Of a stretch of 64,000 nt of DNA, positions 53,822 through 62,440 are shown piece after piece. A program made the translations under genes and the position numbers. The stretch is from Mesorhizobium sp. (GTDB taxonomy: Bacteria > Pseudomonadota > Alphaproteobacteria > Rhizobiales > Rhizobiaceae). Numbering within the stretch: position 1 is the first letter of the stretch; every line of letters begins with the position of its first letter. The stretch lies in NCBI RefSeq assembly GCF_023954305.1, contig NZ_JAMLIG010000001.1, positions 1,736,001 through 1,800,000 on the forward strand, in the 5' to 3' direction. The notes below the pieces were generated by a model. That model worked only from the letters and a program-made list of their open reading frames with translations. It ran no database searches and was not told the DNA's origin.

Positions 53822-54145
53822 ATGGCCACAAGGAAAATCACCAAGAAGCGTGCCAAGCTGCTTGCGGAGCTCGAATACATGATCGGTGGCAATTGCTACA
53901 ACGCGAGCATCCAAAACTGGGGTCCCGGCGGCGTATTTGAGGGCGAGGGACGTGACTTCCGGTATCCTCTGACAATTGTGGACGCTGAGGGAAACAAGCG
54001 GAAAGTGCGTTATCGGGCCGATGGCGACAAGCCTGGGGAACTGATCACGGGGTACTATGCCTTCGGTGCCAACCAACTTCAGATCATGATGGCGCTCGAT
54101 AAGGCACTTCTCCACCTGGAGGAGAACTACGGTCTGAAAATCTGA
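53822..54145 (+). CDS. Small basic protein preceding hsdR, function unknown
   Basis: 107 aa starting MATRKITKKRAKLLAELEYMIGG; start ATG 53822 has GGGGAGGA eight nt upstream, which favours it over ATG 53801. The centre (CYNASIQNWGPGGVFEGEGRDFRYPLTI) and HLEENYGLKI end look structured; two Lys/Arg-rich segments suggest nucleic-acid binding. It lies 24 nt before hsdR and is almost certainly co-transcribed. Family not recognised. Confidence 0.75.
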   Translation: MATRKITKKRAKLLAELEYMIGGNCYNASIQNWGPGGVFEGEGRDFRYPLTIVDAEGNKRKVRYRADGDKPGELITGYYAFGANQLQIMMALDKALLHLEENYGLKI

Positions 54146-54168
54146 GGGCGGAAAGTCGGCGCGAGGGG

Positions 54169-56511
54169 ATGGCAATACACGACGAGACCGAGGCTGAGAC
54201 CCGCACCACCCGCATTCTACCGGTCTTGCAGGCGGTGGGCTGGGGCAAGGTCGACGGCTCGCGTATCCGCGAGGAACTGATCTGTCCTGGCCGCATACAG
54301 TCAGGCGGAACGCGCGGCAAACCGCTCTCGTGTGACTACGTGCTCATGTACAAGGGGCACAAGCTGGCGGTGCTGGAGGCGAAGCGCGCCGGTGTCAGCC
54401 ACCGTAACGGCGTCGGCCAGGCCAAGGATTATGCGGAACGCCTGGGCGCCCGCTTCGCCTACGCGTCAAATGGGCTCGCGTGGTACGCCATCGACATGGC
54501 GAGCGGCTGGGAAGGCGATCTTTCGCTGCCCTTTCCGACACCCGACGAATTATGGGCGCGGACCTTCGCCGACCACAATGAATGGCGCGGGCGCTTCGGC
54601 GCGGTGGACTTCGAAACCGACGGCGGCAAGTGGGAGCTGCGCTACTACCAGCATAAGGCGATAACGGCCGCGCTGGAGGCGATCGCCAAGGGCGATCGGC
54701 GCATCCTCCTCACGCTCGCCACCGGCACCGGCAAGACCTCGATCGCCTTCCAGATCGCGTGGAAGCTCTTTCAGGCCAAGTGGAACCTGAGCGGCGAACC
54801 GGTGCGCCGGCCGCGCATCCTCTTCCTCGCCGATCGCAACATCCTCGCCGACCAGGCCTACAATTCCTTCTCGGCCTTCCCGAACGATGCGGTGACGCGA
54901 ATCGACCCCGACACGATCCGCAAGAACCGTGGCAAGGTGCCGAAGAACGCCAGCATCTTCTTCACGATCTTCCAGACGTTCATGACTGGAGAGCGCGAAC
55001 CGGTCTTCAGGCAATATCCGTCGGACTTCTTCGACTTCATCATCATCGACGAGTGCCATCGCGGCGGCGCCAACGACGAAAGCGAATGGCGCGCGCTACT
55101 GGAGTATTTCGAGCCGGCAGCGCAGCTCGGCCTGACGGCAACGCCGAAGCGGAAGCACAATGCCGACACCTACGCCTATTTCGGCGAGCCGGTGTACACC
55201 TACGCCCTGCGCGACGGCATCGAGGACGGCTTCCTGACGCCTTTCAAGGTGCGTCAGATGGCGAGCACGATCGACGAGTATGTCTATGACGGCAGCGACG
55301 ATCTGATCGCCGGAACGATCCAGGATGGCGAGACATTCGGTGAGCGCGATTTCAACACTCGCATCGTTATACGGGAGCGCGAACTAAGCCGTGTCAAGGA
55401 ATTCATGGCGCAAATGGATCAGCGGCAGAAGACGCTGGTGTTCTGTGCGACTCAGGACCATGCCGCGCTGGTGCGCGACCTGATCAACCAAGTGAAGACA
55501 AGCTCCAATCCGAATTACTGCCACCGTGTCACGGCCGACGACGGCGCCGTCGGCGAGCAGCATCTGCGCGACTTCCAGGACAACGACAAGACGATTCCGA
55601 CAGTGCTGACGACTTCGCAGAAGCTCTCGACCGGCGTCGACGCGCGCAACGTGCGCCACATCGTCCTGATGCGACCGATCCGCTCGATGATCGAATTCAA
55701 GCAAATCATCGGGCGCGGGACACGCACCTACGAGGGCAAGGACTTCTTCACGATCTGGGATTTCGTGAAGGCGCACGAGAACTTCAACGACTCCGAGTGG
55801 GACGGCGAGCCGCTAGAACCTGAACCGCCCAACGAGGCGCGCGTGCCGAAGCAGCCTGCAGATAGCGAGGATGGCGAGCCGCACGGGAGTGGAGGTTTCG
55901 AGGAAGAAGGTGGCGAATACGGACAGCCGCCGGAGAAGATCGAAGTGCGCCTTTCCGACGGGAAAGTGCGCTCAATCCAGTACATCGCTTCGACGAGCTA
56001 TTGGAGCGCCGACGGCAAGCCGATCTCGGCCGCGCAATTCCTGGAGCGGCTATTCGGCGACCTGTCAAATATGATCCCCGACGAGGATGCGCTGCGAAGC
56101 GTTTGGAGCGACCCGAACAATCGAGAGCACTTCCTGGATCAGCTTCTCGATCGCGGCTACGACCGGGACAGACTCGACGACATGCGGCGTCTGATCGACG
56201 CGCCGGACAGCGATCTGTTCGACGTGCTCTCGTACATTCTCTTTACGCGAGCGCCGAAAAGCCGTTTCGAGCGCGCCGATCATGTCAGGATATCCGGTAT
56301 GTCCGGCTTTGAGGGCGAGATGCGCGAATTGATCGCGGGCATTCTGCAGGCATACGCGGCGGCGGGAGAAAGCGAGTTGGGTACGCAGAAGCTCGGACAC
56401 TACCTTACGGCGCGGTATGGGAGCGTAGGCGAAGGCAAGGCCAAGCTCGGGGGTCTCGGCGCGATCCGGGGGGCTTACCGAACCATGCAGGAGCGGCTTT
56501 ACGCGAATTGA
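54169..56511 (+). CDS. hsdR: Type I restriction endonuclease subunit R
   Basis: 780 aa DNA translocase and nuclease. The N-terminal PD-(D/E)xK nuclease has D56, E70 and K72 (DYVLMYKGHKLAVLEAK). The superfamily 2 helicase follows: Walker A TGTGKT at 185-190, DECH at 294-297, LTATPKR, and motif VI IIGRGTR. A Glu/Gly-rich linker (about 565-590) leads to the HsdM/S-interacting C-terminal domain. The EcoEI-like short form (~780 aa) fits. All nuclease and motor residues are intact, so restriction is predicted active. Last gene of the island. Confidence 0.95.
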   Translation: MAIHDETEAETRTTRILPVLQAVGWGKVDGSRIREELICPGRIQSGGTRGKPLSCDYVLMYKGHKLAVLEAKRAGVSHRNGVGQAKDYAERLGARFAYASNGLAWYAIDMASGWEGDLSLPFPTPDELWARTFADHNEWRGRFGAVDFETDGGKWELRYYQHKAITAALEAIAKGDRRILLTLATGTGKTSIAFQIAWKLFQAKWNLSGEPVRRPRILFLADRNILADQAYNSFSAFPNDAVTRIDPDTIRKNRGKVPKNASIFFTIFQTFMTGEREPVFRQYPSDFFDFIIIDECHRGGANDESEWRALLEYFEPAAQLGLTATPKRKHNADTYAYFGEPVYTYALRDGIEDGFLTPFKVRQMASTIDEYVYDGSDDLIAGTIQDGETFGERDFNTRIVIRERELSRVKEFMAQMDQRQKTLVFCATQDHAALVRDLINQVKTSSNPNYCHRVTADDGAVGEQHLRDFQDNDKTIPTVLTTSQKLSTGVDARNVRHIVLMRPIRSMIEFKQIIGRGTRTYEGKDFFTIWDFVKAHENFNDSEWDGEPLEPEPPNEARVPKQPADSEDGEPHGSGGFEEEGGEYGQPPEKIEVRLSDGKVRSIQYIASTSYWSADGKPISAAQFLERLFGDLSNMIPDEDALRSVWSDPNNREHFLDQLLDRGYDRDRLDDMRRLIDAPDSDLFDVLSYILFTRAPKSRFERADHVRISGMSGFEGEMRELIAGILQAYAAAGESELGTQKLGHYLTARYGSVGEGKAKLGGLGAIRGAYRTMQERLYAN

Positions 56512-56622
56512 ACATCTGGAAGCTTGCCCTTCATCATGAGATGCTCCGGAGCAAGGTGCGACGTGCTGCCGCATGTGCTATGGTTCCGAGCGGGCACGAG
56601 CGAGTCACCGCACAGATTTCAG

Positions 56623-56645
56623 TTTGTTGGTATATTTGTTGGTTT
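56623..56645. promoter_or_regulatory. Right arm-type integrase sites
   Basis: Two adjacent direct copies, TTTGTTGGTAT (56623-56633) and TTTGTTGGTTT (56635-56645), matching the repeats beside the integrase at the left end. Confidence 0.6.
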
Positions 56646-56698
56646 TTTCGAGAACCGAATTCGAATAATTCTTTCTTATCAATAACATATGTATTCAA

Positions 56699-56720
56699 TT
56701 CGATGCCTTTCCTGGCACCA
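56699..56720 (+). repeat. attR of the island (partial copy of tRNA-Leu 3' end)
   Basis: TTCGA-TG-CCTTTCCTGG-CACCA, an imperfect repeat of 45680-45702. It is followed within 10 nt by an intrinsic terminator. Confidence 0.65.
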
Positions 56721-56729
56721 TCCCTATGC

Positions 56730-56760
56730 AAGAGCCTGATTTGGTCAGGTTCTTGTTTCT
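56730..56760 (+). terminator. Orphan intrinsic terminator after attR
   Basis: AAGAGCCTGA / TCAGGTTCTT (10 bp stem including one G-T pair, loop TTTGG) followed by GTTTCT. Probably the original terminator of tRNA-Leu, displaced by the island. Confidence 0.65.
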
Positions 56761-56939
56761 CTATCGCGTCTTATCGCGATTGTATCAGTCGCGGTGATGG
56801 ACGAGCGATCATAAGACGGGAGACTGCCTGAGCGGCTCACGCGCCTGGCCATCTCTGCCTGCGCCGCCACCAAGGCCCGCTCCGATCGCTGGTAGCGCCG
56901 GAGCGCCTCGTTCATCTCTGCCTCGACCACCTCTCGCAT
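56745..56939 (-). CDS. Doubtful 64-aa ORF or gene remnant at the island junction
   Basis: The first ~45 codons (MREVVEAEMNEALRRYQRSE, then RALVAAQAEMARR) have host-like codon use and a helical, charged composition. The rest runs into AT-richer junction DNA and through the attR terminator. It looks like a gene whose 3' part was lost. No family recognised and no clear ribosome site. Confidence 0.25.
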   Translation of the reverse strand: MREVVEAEMNEALRRYQRSERALVAAQAEMARRVSRSGSLPSYDRSSITATDTIAIRRDRETRT

Positions 56940-57027
56940 CTGTGCAAGCGCCGCGGCGCGCCGTACTCTCGCAAGGTCTCAGCGACGCCGAAGCTGAAAG
57001 AGGCTCCCGCTTCGGCAGGTTTCGGGT

Positions 57028-58047
57028 CTATCGCGCGCTTGGCGACAATTTCGCAGACAGGAATTCGCGACCGAAGATATTGGCCATCTCGCTGAAGCCG
57101 ACGCGTCCATCCGAAGACTCCCAGCGCATCAGGCATTGGAAAGCGATGTGCGACGGGTTGAAATTGTCCCAGGGATGGCCGGCGATCGCGCCACCTGAGA
57201 AGCGGTGGACCTTGCCGCGGACGTCCGTAACGGTGACCCATGCATAGGTGGGCATGAGGTCCACCTCGGTTGCCTCGATCCTGCACTCGGTTACACCATA
57301 GGTCTCGCCGTCCTCCATGACGAAGCCGAAGCGGACGTCCTCGTAGATCGTCTTGCCTTCGACGATGTCCATGGGAACGGCGACGTGGATACCGTAGTCG
57401 TCGCCGAAGCAGGCGCTGAGATAGCAGACCGAACGGCGGCTGACCTCTGTGCGTCGGCTCCAGCTGTGGTCCATGCAGTCGTAGCTGTCGACAGTGTAGC
57501 GCTTTCCGCGCAGCACCAGCTCGCCCGTAGTATGGCCGATCGTGTTGAAATGGCCGGACGCAAAGGTGGCATCCGCGCTTCGGTTGCCCCACTGGTCGCC
57601 AAGACGTGAATCGTAGGCGGAACCCTGCGGCTTCTCCAGCAGAGGATTCTCGTTCGGATCCTCGCAGTCGAAGGGGCGATGCAATCCTTTGAAGGTCACG
57701 TCGAACGAGCATTCGTCGCCGCCCTTGTAGGCGTACTGGAATCGATAGCCGCGGGGCGGATCGAACACGTCCACCTTCATGCCGTTCTCGAGTTCGTATT
57801 TCAGGAAGTTGTCGGGCGCAGGCAGGTGCATCTGCGCATCGACGAAATCGATGCAGTGGGCATTCATGTGAATGCCCTTCACGACCGACACCGCCGACAG
57901 GGCAACGCCGAGATTGGGACGCGCCGCGACGTAGAGATTGGCGAGAATGCCGGCTTCGGGCACGCCAAAGATCAGTGGCGTCGTCTCCGTCCAGCGCCAT
58001 TCCTTAGGGTCGCGCGGATGATAGTCGCAATCCTTGTCGGTGATCAT
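57028..58047 (-). CDS. CrtC/AttH-like (DUF7064-type) protein
   Basis: 339 aa, no signal peptide. The repeated beta-rich organisation and the motif DCMDHSWSRRTEV resemble the tandem lipocalin-like fold of hydroxyneurosporene synthase/AttH proteins, where D-H-S-W is conserved. DUF7064/DUF7065 proteins of this type often accompany lipid, terpenoid or steroid catabolism genes. Start ATG 58047. It follows the TRAP permease genes on the same strand and is the presumed last gene of that operon. Confidence 0.75.
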   Translation of the reverse strand: MITDKDCDYHPRDPKEWRWTETTPLIFGVPEAGILANLYVAARPNLGVALSAVSVVKGIHMNAHCIDFVDAQMHLPAPDNFLKYELENGMKVDVFDPPRGYRFQYAYKGGDECSFDVTFKGLHRPFDCEDPNENPLLEKPQGSAYDSRLGDQWGNRSADATFASGHFNTIGHTTGELVLRGKRYTVDSYDCMDHSWSRRTEVSRRSVCYLSACFGDDYGIHVAVPMDIVEGKTIYEDVRFGFVMEDGETYGVTECRIEATEVDLMPTYAWVTVTDVRGKVHRFSGGAIAGHPWDNFNPSHIAFQCLMRWESSDGRVGFSEMANIFGREFLSAKLSPSAR

Positions 58048-58091
58048 CGTGAAATGCCTTTCATGGGTTGTATCGTCGATCGTCGCGTTCG

Positions 58092-59408
58092 TCAGAAACC
58101 GTTGACGAGGACGAGGGCTAGCGAGGGAAAGAAGAAGAGCATCGCCACCCGGACGATATCCGTGGCCAGAAAAGGCAGGATGCCTCTGAACGTGTCCTTC
58201 AGTTTGACGTCCCTGGCGATGCGATTGACCACGAAGGCATTGAGGCCGACGGGCGGCGTTATCAGGCCGATCTCGACGACCATCAGCGCGAGAATGCCGA
58301 ACCAGATCGACTTGTCCTGCGGGGACAGGCCCCACAGATCGAACTGCATGATCATGGGATAGAAGATCGGCACGGTCAGGACGATCATCGACATCGATTC
58401 CATCACGCATCCCAGCGCGATGTAGATGAGAATAATCACCGCCAGGACGGCGAGCGGCGCGAAGCCGCTTTCGAGCACCCACTGTGTGATGCCGTTGGTC
58501 ATGTTGGTGAAGGCAAGCGCCGAGTTCAACATATCGGCGCCGATCAGGATTAGGAAAATCATCGCTGTGGCCTGAGCTGTGCCGAGGAGGCTGGCCAAGG
58601 TTCCACGCAGGCGCATTCCGTGGGCAAGCGCGAGCAGGAACGTGGCGACGGCTCCCACCGCAGAGGCCTCGGTCGGGCTCGACCACCCGCCGTAGATGCT
58701 GACGACGACGACGCCGAAGATCAGGACGATCGGCAGGACGGCTAAGCTGGCGCGCAGGCGATCCGGCCAGTCGGATCGAGGCCCGGCCGGTCCTGCAGCG
58801 GGATCGCGAAGCACGTGATATCGCACGGCGAGCAGGTAGCCGAGAAAGGCAACGATCGCAGGAACGATCGCGGCGACGAAGAGCTTTCCGATGGATTCGC
58901 CGGTCAGGATTGCAAAAACCACAAGTGGGACCGACGGGGGAATCAGGATCCCGAGCGTTCCGCCCGCAGCGATGGATCCGGTGGCAAGACTGCCCGAATA
59001 CCCGAACCGTCGCATCTCGGGATAGGCGACCTGCGCCATGGTCGCCGCCGTTGCGATCGAACTGCCACAGATCGCGCCGAACCCGGCGCTGGCGCCAACA
59101 GTGGCGAGCGCAAGGCCCCCGCGGAAATGACCGAGGAAGGCGTTTACGAAGCGGAACAACAGATGCGATAGCCCACCATGGGTCGCAAACTGTCCCATCA
59201 GCAGGAAGAGCGGCACGACTATCAGGTCGAAGCTCGCAAGCCGCGCGTAGGTTACACCCTTCATCCAGTTCAGCAGCGGTCCGGTACCAACGACGTAAGC
59301 GAATCCGCCTGCGCCCGCGATGAACATCGCCACCGCGATCGGTATTCGCACCAGGATGAGAGCGAGCGTGCAGCCGATGATGGTGAGTCCGAGTTCTACG
59401 CCGTTCAT
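58092..59408 (-). CDS. TRAP transporter large permease (DctM)
   Basis: 438 aa with about 12 membrane segments. DctM motifs are VVPLFLLMGQFATHGGLSHLLF, GASAGFGAICGSSIATAATM, AAGGTLGILIPPSVPLVVFA and SPTEASAVGAVATF. Its ATG shares an A with the small-permease stop (TGATG). It forms the translocation channel for the receptor at 60027. Confidence 0.94.
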   Translation of the reverse strand: MNGVELGLTIIGCTLALILVRIPIAVAMFIAGAGGFAYVVGTGPLLNWMKGVTYARLASFDLIVVPLFLLMGQFATHGGLSHLLFRFVNAFLGHFRGGLALATVGASAGFGAICGSSIATAATMAQVAYPEMRRFGYSGSLATGSIAAGGTLGILIPPSVPLVVFAILTGESIGKLFVAAIVPAIVAFLGYLLAVRYHVLRDPAAGPAGPRSDWPDRLRASLAVLPIVLIFGVVVVSIYGGWSSPTEASAVGAVATFLLALAHGMRLRGTLASLLGTAQATAMIFLILIGADMLNSALAFTNMTNGITQWVLESGFAPLAVLAVIILIYIALGCVMESMSMIVLTVPIFYPMIMQFDLWGLSPQDKSIWFGILALMVVEIGLITPPVGLNAFVVNRIARDVKLKDTFRGILPFLATDIVRVAMLFFFPSLALVLVNGF

Positions 59409-59977
59409 CACTCGGCCTCCGCGGCGCCGTCGCGCACGCCAATCCCCTTCGCCGAGAGCGCAAGATAGACGGCGACGATCGCTGTGAGCAGGAGCCCGGG
59501 GATCATCATCGCCTGAGGAATCCAGACCGGGAGGGCCAGCAGAGGTGTGAACGTTCCGCGCGCCATTGTCTGCTCGACGAGCAAGCCGGTGCGCCAAGCC
59601 AGCAGCAGCGCCATCAAGCCCAGGAAAAGCGAGCCGATGCGGTCGAGCGCGCGGTTCGCGCTTGCCGGCAGTCCCGAGGTCAACAGGTCCACGATGACGT
59701 TGCCGCCGGTCAGGTGGCACCAGGGAAACAGCATGGAGACGGAGACGGCAGCCAGGATCTGGACGATTTCATGATCGCCCGTCACCTGCCAGCCGAGAAG
59801 CTTACGGGCGAAAATGGTAACGCAGAGCATCCCGGCAAGCCCGCAGATCACGAGCACGCCAACGATCGCCATCACCATGCTGATGCGGCCCAGCGCCCGA
59901 CCGACAGGATCTGCGAAAGGGGGCATTCCCAGATCGCTGGCATTCACGCCGCCGATGCCGGTCGTCTTTGTCGTCAT
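59408..59977 (-). CDS. TRAP transporter small permease (DctQ)
   Basis: 189 aa with four membrane helices and the DctQ pattern FARKLLGWQVTGDHEIVQILAAVSVSMLFPW. Start ATG 59977 is chosen because the upstream open frame is Arg/Pro-rich shadow sequence. It lies between receptor and large permease genes. Confidence 0.92.
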   Translation of the reverse strand: MTTKTTGIGGVNASDLGMPPFADPVGRALGRISMVMAIVGVLVICGLAGMLCVTIFARKLLGWQVTGDHEIVQILAAVSVSMLFPWCHLTGGNVIVDLLTSGLPASANRALDRIGSLFLGLMALLLAWRTGLLVEQTMARGTFTPLLALPVWIPQAMMIPGLLLTAIVAVYLALSAKGIGVRDGAAEAE

Positions 59978-60026
59978 GGCTGGCCTCGAAAGAAGCGGAG
60001 CCGGCGCATAGGCCGGCCCGTCCGTA

Positions 60027-61058
60027 TCACTTCGCGTATTTCGCGACCGCTGCGCGGGCCTGATCGAGCAACTTGGCGCCGTCCAGGCCCTTCTTATTGG
60101 CATCGGCGACCCATTCGTCGGCGATTTTCTCAGCGGCCTTCTGCCAGCGCTCGTATTCGGCGTCCGGAAGGACGGTGATGTCCGCCTTCGCTTCGGCAAG
60201 CTTCTTCTTTTCTTCCTGCGCGGTGCTTTCGAACGCGTCGCCGAACTGGACGGACTCTTCCGAGCCGCGGTTGTCGTCGATCACCTTCTTGAGGTCGTCC
60301 GGCAGGCTGTCATACTTCTGCTGGCTCATCGCGACGATCTGGACTGAGGTATACATGCGCTTCTGGCCATCGCCGAAATCGGTGAAGTGCTTCATCGTCT
60401 CCTCCAGCTTGAGCAGGCCGATCGCGCTCCACGGCAGAAAGGCGCCGTCAATAACGCCGCGGTTAAGCGAGTCGACGATCTCGCCCGCCGGCATCTGAAT
60501 CGGCAGAGCGCCGAGGGCCTCCAGAACCTTGGCGCCATAGCGGCCCGCCGAGCGGAGCTTCAGGCCGGCAAGATCCTCCATCGTCTTCACCTGCTTGGAG
60601 GTTGTCTGAATGATCGGAAAGTCAGCCGGCGCGATGGCGATAAGCTTCAGTCCCTCGAATTCGGGGCCAGGATTGTCGCCGAGCACATCCCACATGGCGC
60701 GCGAGGCATTGTGAACGTCGTTCAGCATGAAAGGCAGTTCGAAGACCTCGGCCGCCAGATAGGAGCCGGGGCTGTAGCCGGGATTACCGTAGGCGATGTC
60801 AACGATGCCGTCGCGGGCCTGGTTGAAGAGCTCACCGGGTGCGCCGCCGAGCTGCATCGAAGGGTAGATCTGGCAGACCATGCGGCCGGCCGACTGTTCC
60901 TTGATCTTCGCGCACCACGGCTCGAAGAATTTTACCTGCTGATAGGACGTCGCATGGATGAATGAGTGGAAGCGCAGCGTCACTTCCTGAGCGAGCGCGC
61001 TGCTCCCCATGGCGAGGCCAAATGCTGCCGATGCTATGATACCTGCGAGATTTTTCAT
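60027..61058 (-). CDS. DctP-family TRAP solute-binding protein
   Basis: Periplasmic receptor, 343 aa, signal peptide about residues 1-23 (cleavage after ALA). The mature part begins EVTLRFHSFIHATSYQQVKFFEPW. Two Cys (PWCAKIKEQ and MVCQIYP) may form a disulphide. DctP features are LAGLKLRSAGRYGAKVL and GEIVDSLNRGVIDGAF. ATG 61058 follows GGGAGG. A short GCCGGC inverted repeat (60000-60017) lies between it and dctQ. Divergent from the TetR gene. Confidence 0.94.
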   Translation of the reverse strand: MKNLAGIIASAAFGLAMGSSALAQEVTLRFHSFIHATSYQQVKFFEPWCAKIKEQSAGRMVCQIYPSMQLGGAPGELFNQARDGIVDIAYGNPGYSPGSYLAAEVFELPFMLNDVHNASRAMWDVLGDNPGPEFEGLKLIAIAPADFPIIQTTSKQVKTMEDLAGLKLRSAGRYGAKVLEALGALPIQMPAGEIVDSLNRGVIDGAFLPWSAIGLLKLEETMKHFTDFGDGQKRMYTSVQIVAMSQQKYDSLPDDLKKVIDDNRGSEESVQFGDAFESTAQEEKKKLAEAKADITVLPDAEYERWQKAAEKIADEWVADANKKGLDGAKLLDQARAAVAKYAK

Positions 61059-61084
61059 TTGTCGCGATCCTCCCGAAACGACAT

Positions 61085-61106
61085 AATGGCACATTGATAT
61101 GCCATT
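61085..61106. promoter_or_regulatory. 22-bp dyad, candidate TetR operator
   Basis: AATGGCA-N8-TGCCATT, perfect 7-bp arms, 27 nt upstream of the dctP ATG and within the divergent promoter with the tetR gene. A similar 22-mer recurs at 63766. Confidence 0.65.
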
Positions 61107-61284
61107 GACCGAGGGAGTCAACCAAAATGTGCGCACGCGAACTGTTTGTTTGCGTCCTAATTGACCTGTCAGGGATTCATTGGCGCGGAATCGGGGAGCG
61201 CAGGCGCGATCCATGCCCGCTCAGATTGAGTTGCCGTCTGTCCCTGGTATCTCTACGAGAGTCGTGCGTATGACGGGAGCGGCA

Positions 61285-61905
61285 ATGGCAAAACGCAAAT
61301 CGGGGCGACCGACACAACAGGCGTCGGCAGAGATGACCTCGCGCGTCCTGGATGCCGCGGAGCTTTCCTTCGTGACGCGCGGCTTTCAGGACACGACGAT
61401 CGAGCGGCTGGCGCAGGAACTCGGCGTCACCCGCCGCAGCATCGTCAGCCGCTACAAATCGAAGGACGAGATGCTGATCGCCGTCGCCATCCGCGACATG
61501 GAGCGCTATTCGCCGCAACTGTTTGCGCTGGAGGTGCGGGAGGAACATTGCTGGGAGGATCTCGAGACCCTGATCCGCAAGCTGTGGGAGCGTGGCTCCA
61601 ATCCCAAGAATGCGGCGCTGTTGCGCGCCTATCTCGGCGAGGTCGTACGCCTGCCACATCTTGCCGAGGCAGTGCGTGCTTTCTACTACGACATTTCGTC
61701 GATCATCGAGAGCAAGATCGCCGCCATGCAGAAGTATGGCATGTTCCGCGGCTACAAGGCGTCGACCGTGGCCGCCTGCGCGATCTCGTTGGTGATCTCC
61801 AACCCGCGTATTCGAACCATGCTGTTCGATCCGCAGTTCGAGGATCCGGTCACCGTGGAGCGCTACTTCACCGATATCTGGACCCTGATCCGCGCTATGG
61901 CGTGA
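61285..61905 (+). CDS. TetR/AcrR family transcriptional regulator
   Basis: 206 aa if started at ATG 61285 (GGGAG at ideal spacing); ATG 61270 is also possible. The HTH lies at about residues 17-62: VLDAAELSFVTRGFQDTTIERLAQELGVTRRSIVSRYKSKDEML. The C-terminal part is the TetR_C helical ligand domain. Divergent from the TRAP operon across a clear dyad, so it is probably its repressor and autoregulated. Confidence 0.9.
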   Translation: MAKRKSGRPTQQASAEMTSRVLDAAELSFVTRGFQDTTIERLAQELGVTRRSIVSRYKSKDEMLIAVAIRDMERYSPQLFALEVREEHCWEDLETLIRKLWERGSNPKNAALLRAYLGEVVRLPHLAEAVRAFYYDISSIIESKIAAMQKYGMFRGYKASTVAACAISLVISNPRIRTMLFDPQFEDPVTVERYFTDIWTLIRAMA

Positions 61906-61912
61906 TCGGCGG

Positions 61913-62440
61913 CTAGAGTAGGAAATCCTCTAGCGTCTTGTCTTTGCGCGGGGAAGGATCGAAGCCTATCGGCTGGAACCACAGCAGCTCCATCTCCAGC
62001 TTGCCCTCGGTCGCCTCGAGTACCGCACGATCGATCCGTCGGACGAGGTCGGGTGATTCCCACTCCCCATGGGCGGCCTGGACGATGCCGGCGACCGCAT
62101 GCGCAAGCTCCAGTGTAGCGGCGCGAATGCGTGTTGTCGGCACAGTCGGATTGGCGGCGAGAGGAAGGCAGGCGGCGACAGCCGACCGTAGCGCCCCAAC
62201 CGCGGCGCTGTCTTCTGGAGGGCCGAAGTCTAGGAACTGGCGCGACAGGCCGAGGTAATGCTCCAGGTCATAGCGTTCGCGTGAATGCAAGAGCAGCAAT
62301 CGCTGCCGCACGAAGTCGACATAGCTCGCCGCCAGCTTCAGCTGCTCCTTGGCAAGGTGGTCGGATGGATCGATCGCAGGCGCGACCGTGTCGATCAGCG
62401 CTTTCACCACGGATTTCAGGCCAATGTCGGTCTGGTCCAT
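61913..62440 (-). CDS. Uncharacterised helical protein coupled to a phosphotransferase-like gene
   Basis: 175 aa, predicted all-helical, no signal or membrane segment. It begins MDQTDIGLKSVVKALIDTVAP. Its ATG shares an A with the stop of the upstream gene (TGATG). Small partners of this kind accompany aminoglycoside-phosphotransferase-like proteins in acyl-CoA catabolism clusters. No biochemical function can be assigned. Confidence 0.8.
   Translation of the reverse strand: MDQTDIGLKSVVKALIDTVAPAIDPSDHLAKEQLKLAASYVDFVRQRLLLLHSRERYDLEHYLGLSRQFLDFGPPEDSAAVGALRSAVAACLPLAANPTVPTTRIRAATLELAHAVAGIVQAAHGEWESPDLVRRIDRAVLEATEGKLEMELLWFQPIGFDPSPRKDKTLEDFLL

Larger units (their letters stand above)
45680..56720 (+). 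mobile_element. ~11 kb genomic island in tRNA-Leu carrying a type I RM locus
   Basis: Bounded by tRNA-Leu (left) and an imperfect copy of its 3' end (right). A tRNA-adjacent tyrosine integrase reads inward. Both ends carry repeats of TTTGTTGGTAT, likely integrase arm sites. The right end is followed at once by an orphan intrinsic terminator (56730-56754), the expected fate of the original tRNA terminator after insertion. Cargo: coiled-coil protein, AlpA-like and HTH-zinc proteins, a second tyrosine recombinase, hsdM, hsdS, three small genes and hsdR. No conjugation or phage structural genes are seen. Confidence 0.85.
56512..57027. other. Island right end and junction
   Basis: 515 bp with right arm-type repeats, attR and a terminator. 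Its left part is AT-richer than the surroundings. Beyond ~56830 the sequence returns to host-like GC content. Confidence 0.6.

Noticed and set aside
57028..59463. 811-aa minus-strand frame
   Set aside because: Only the last 339 codons (from 58047) look like a protein; upstream it is a shadow of the TRAP large permease.
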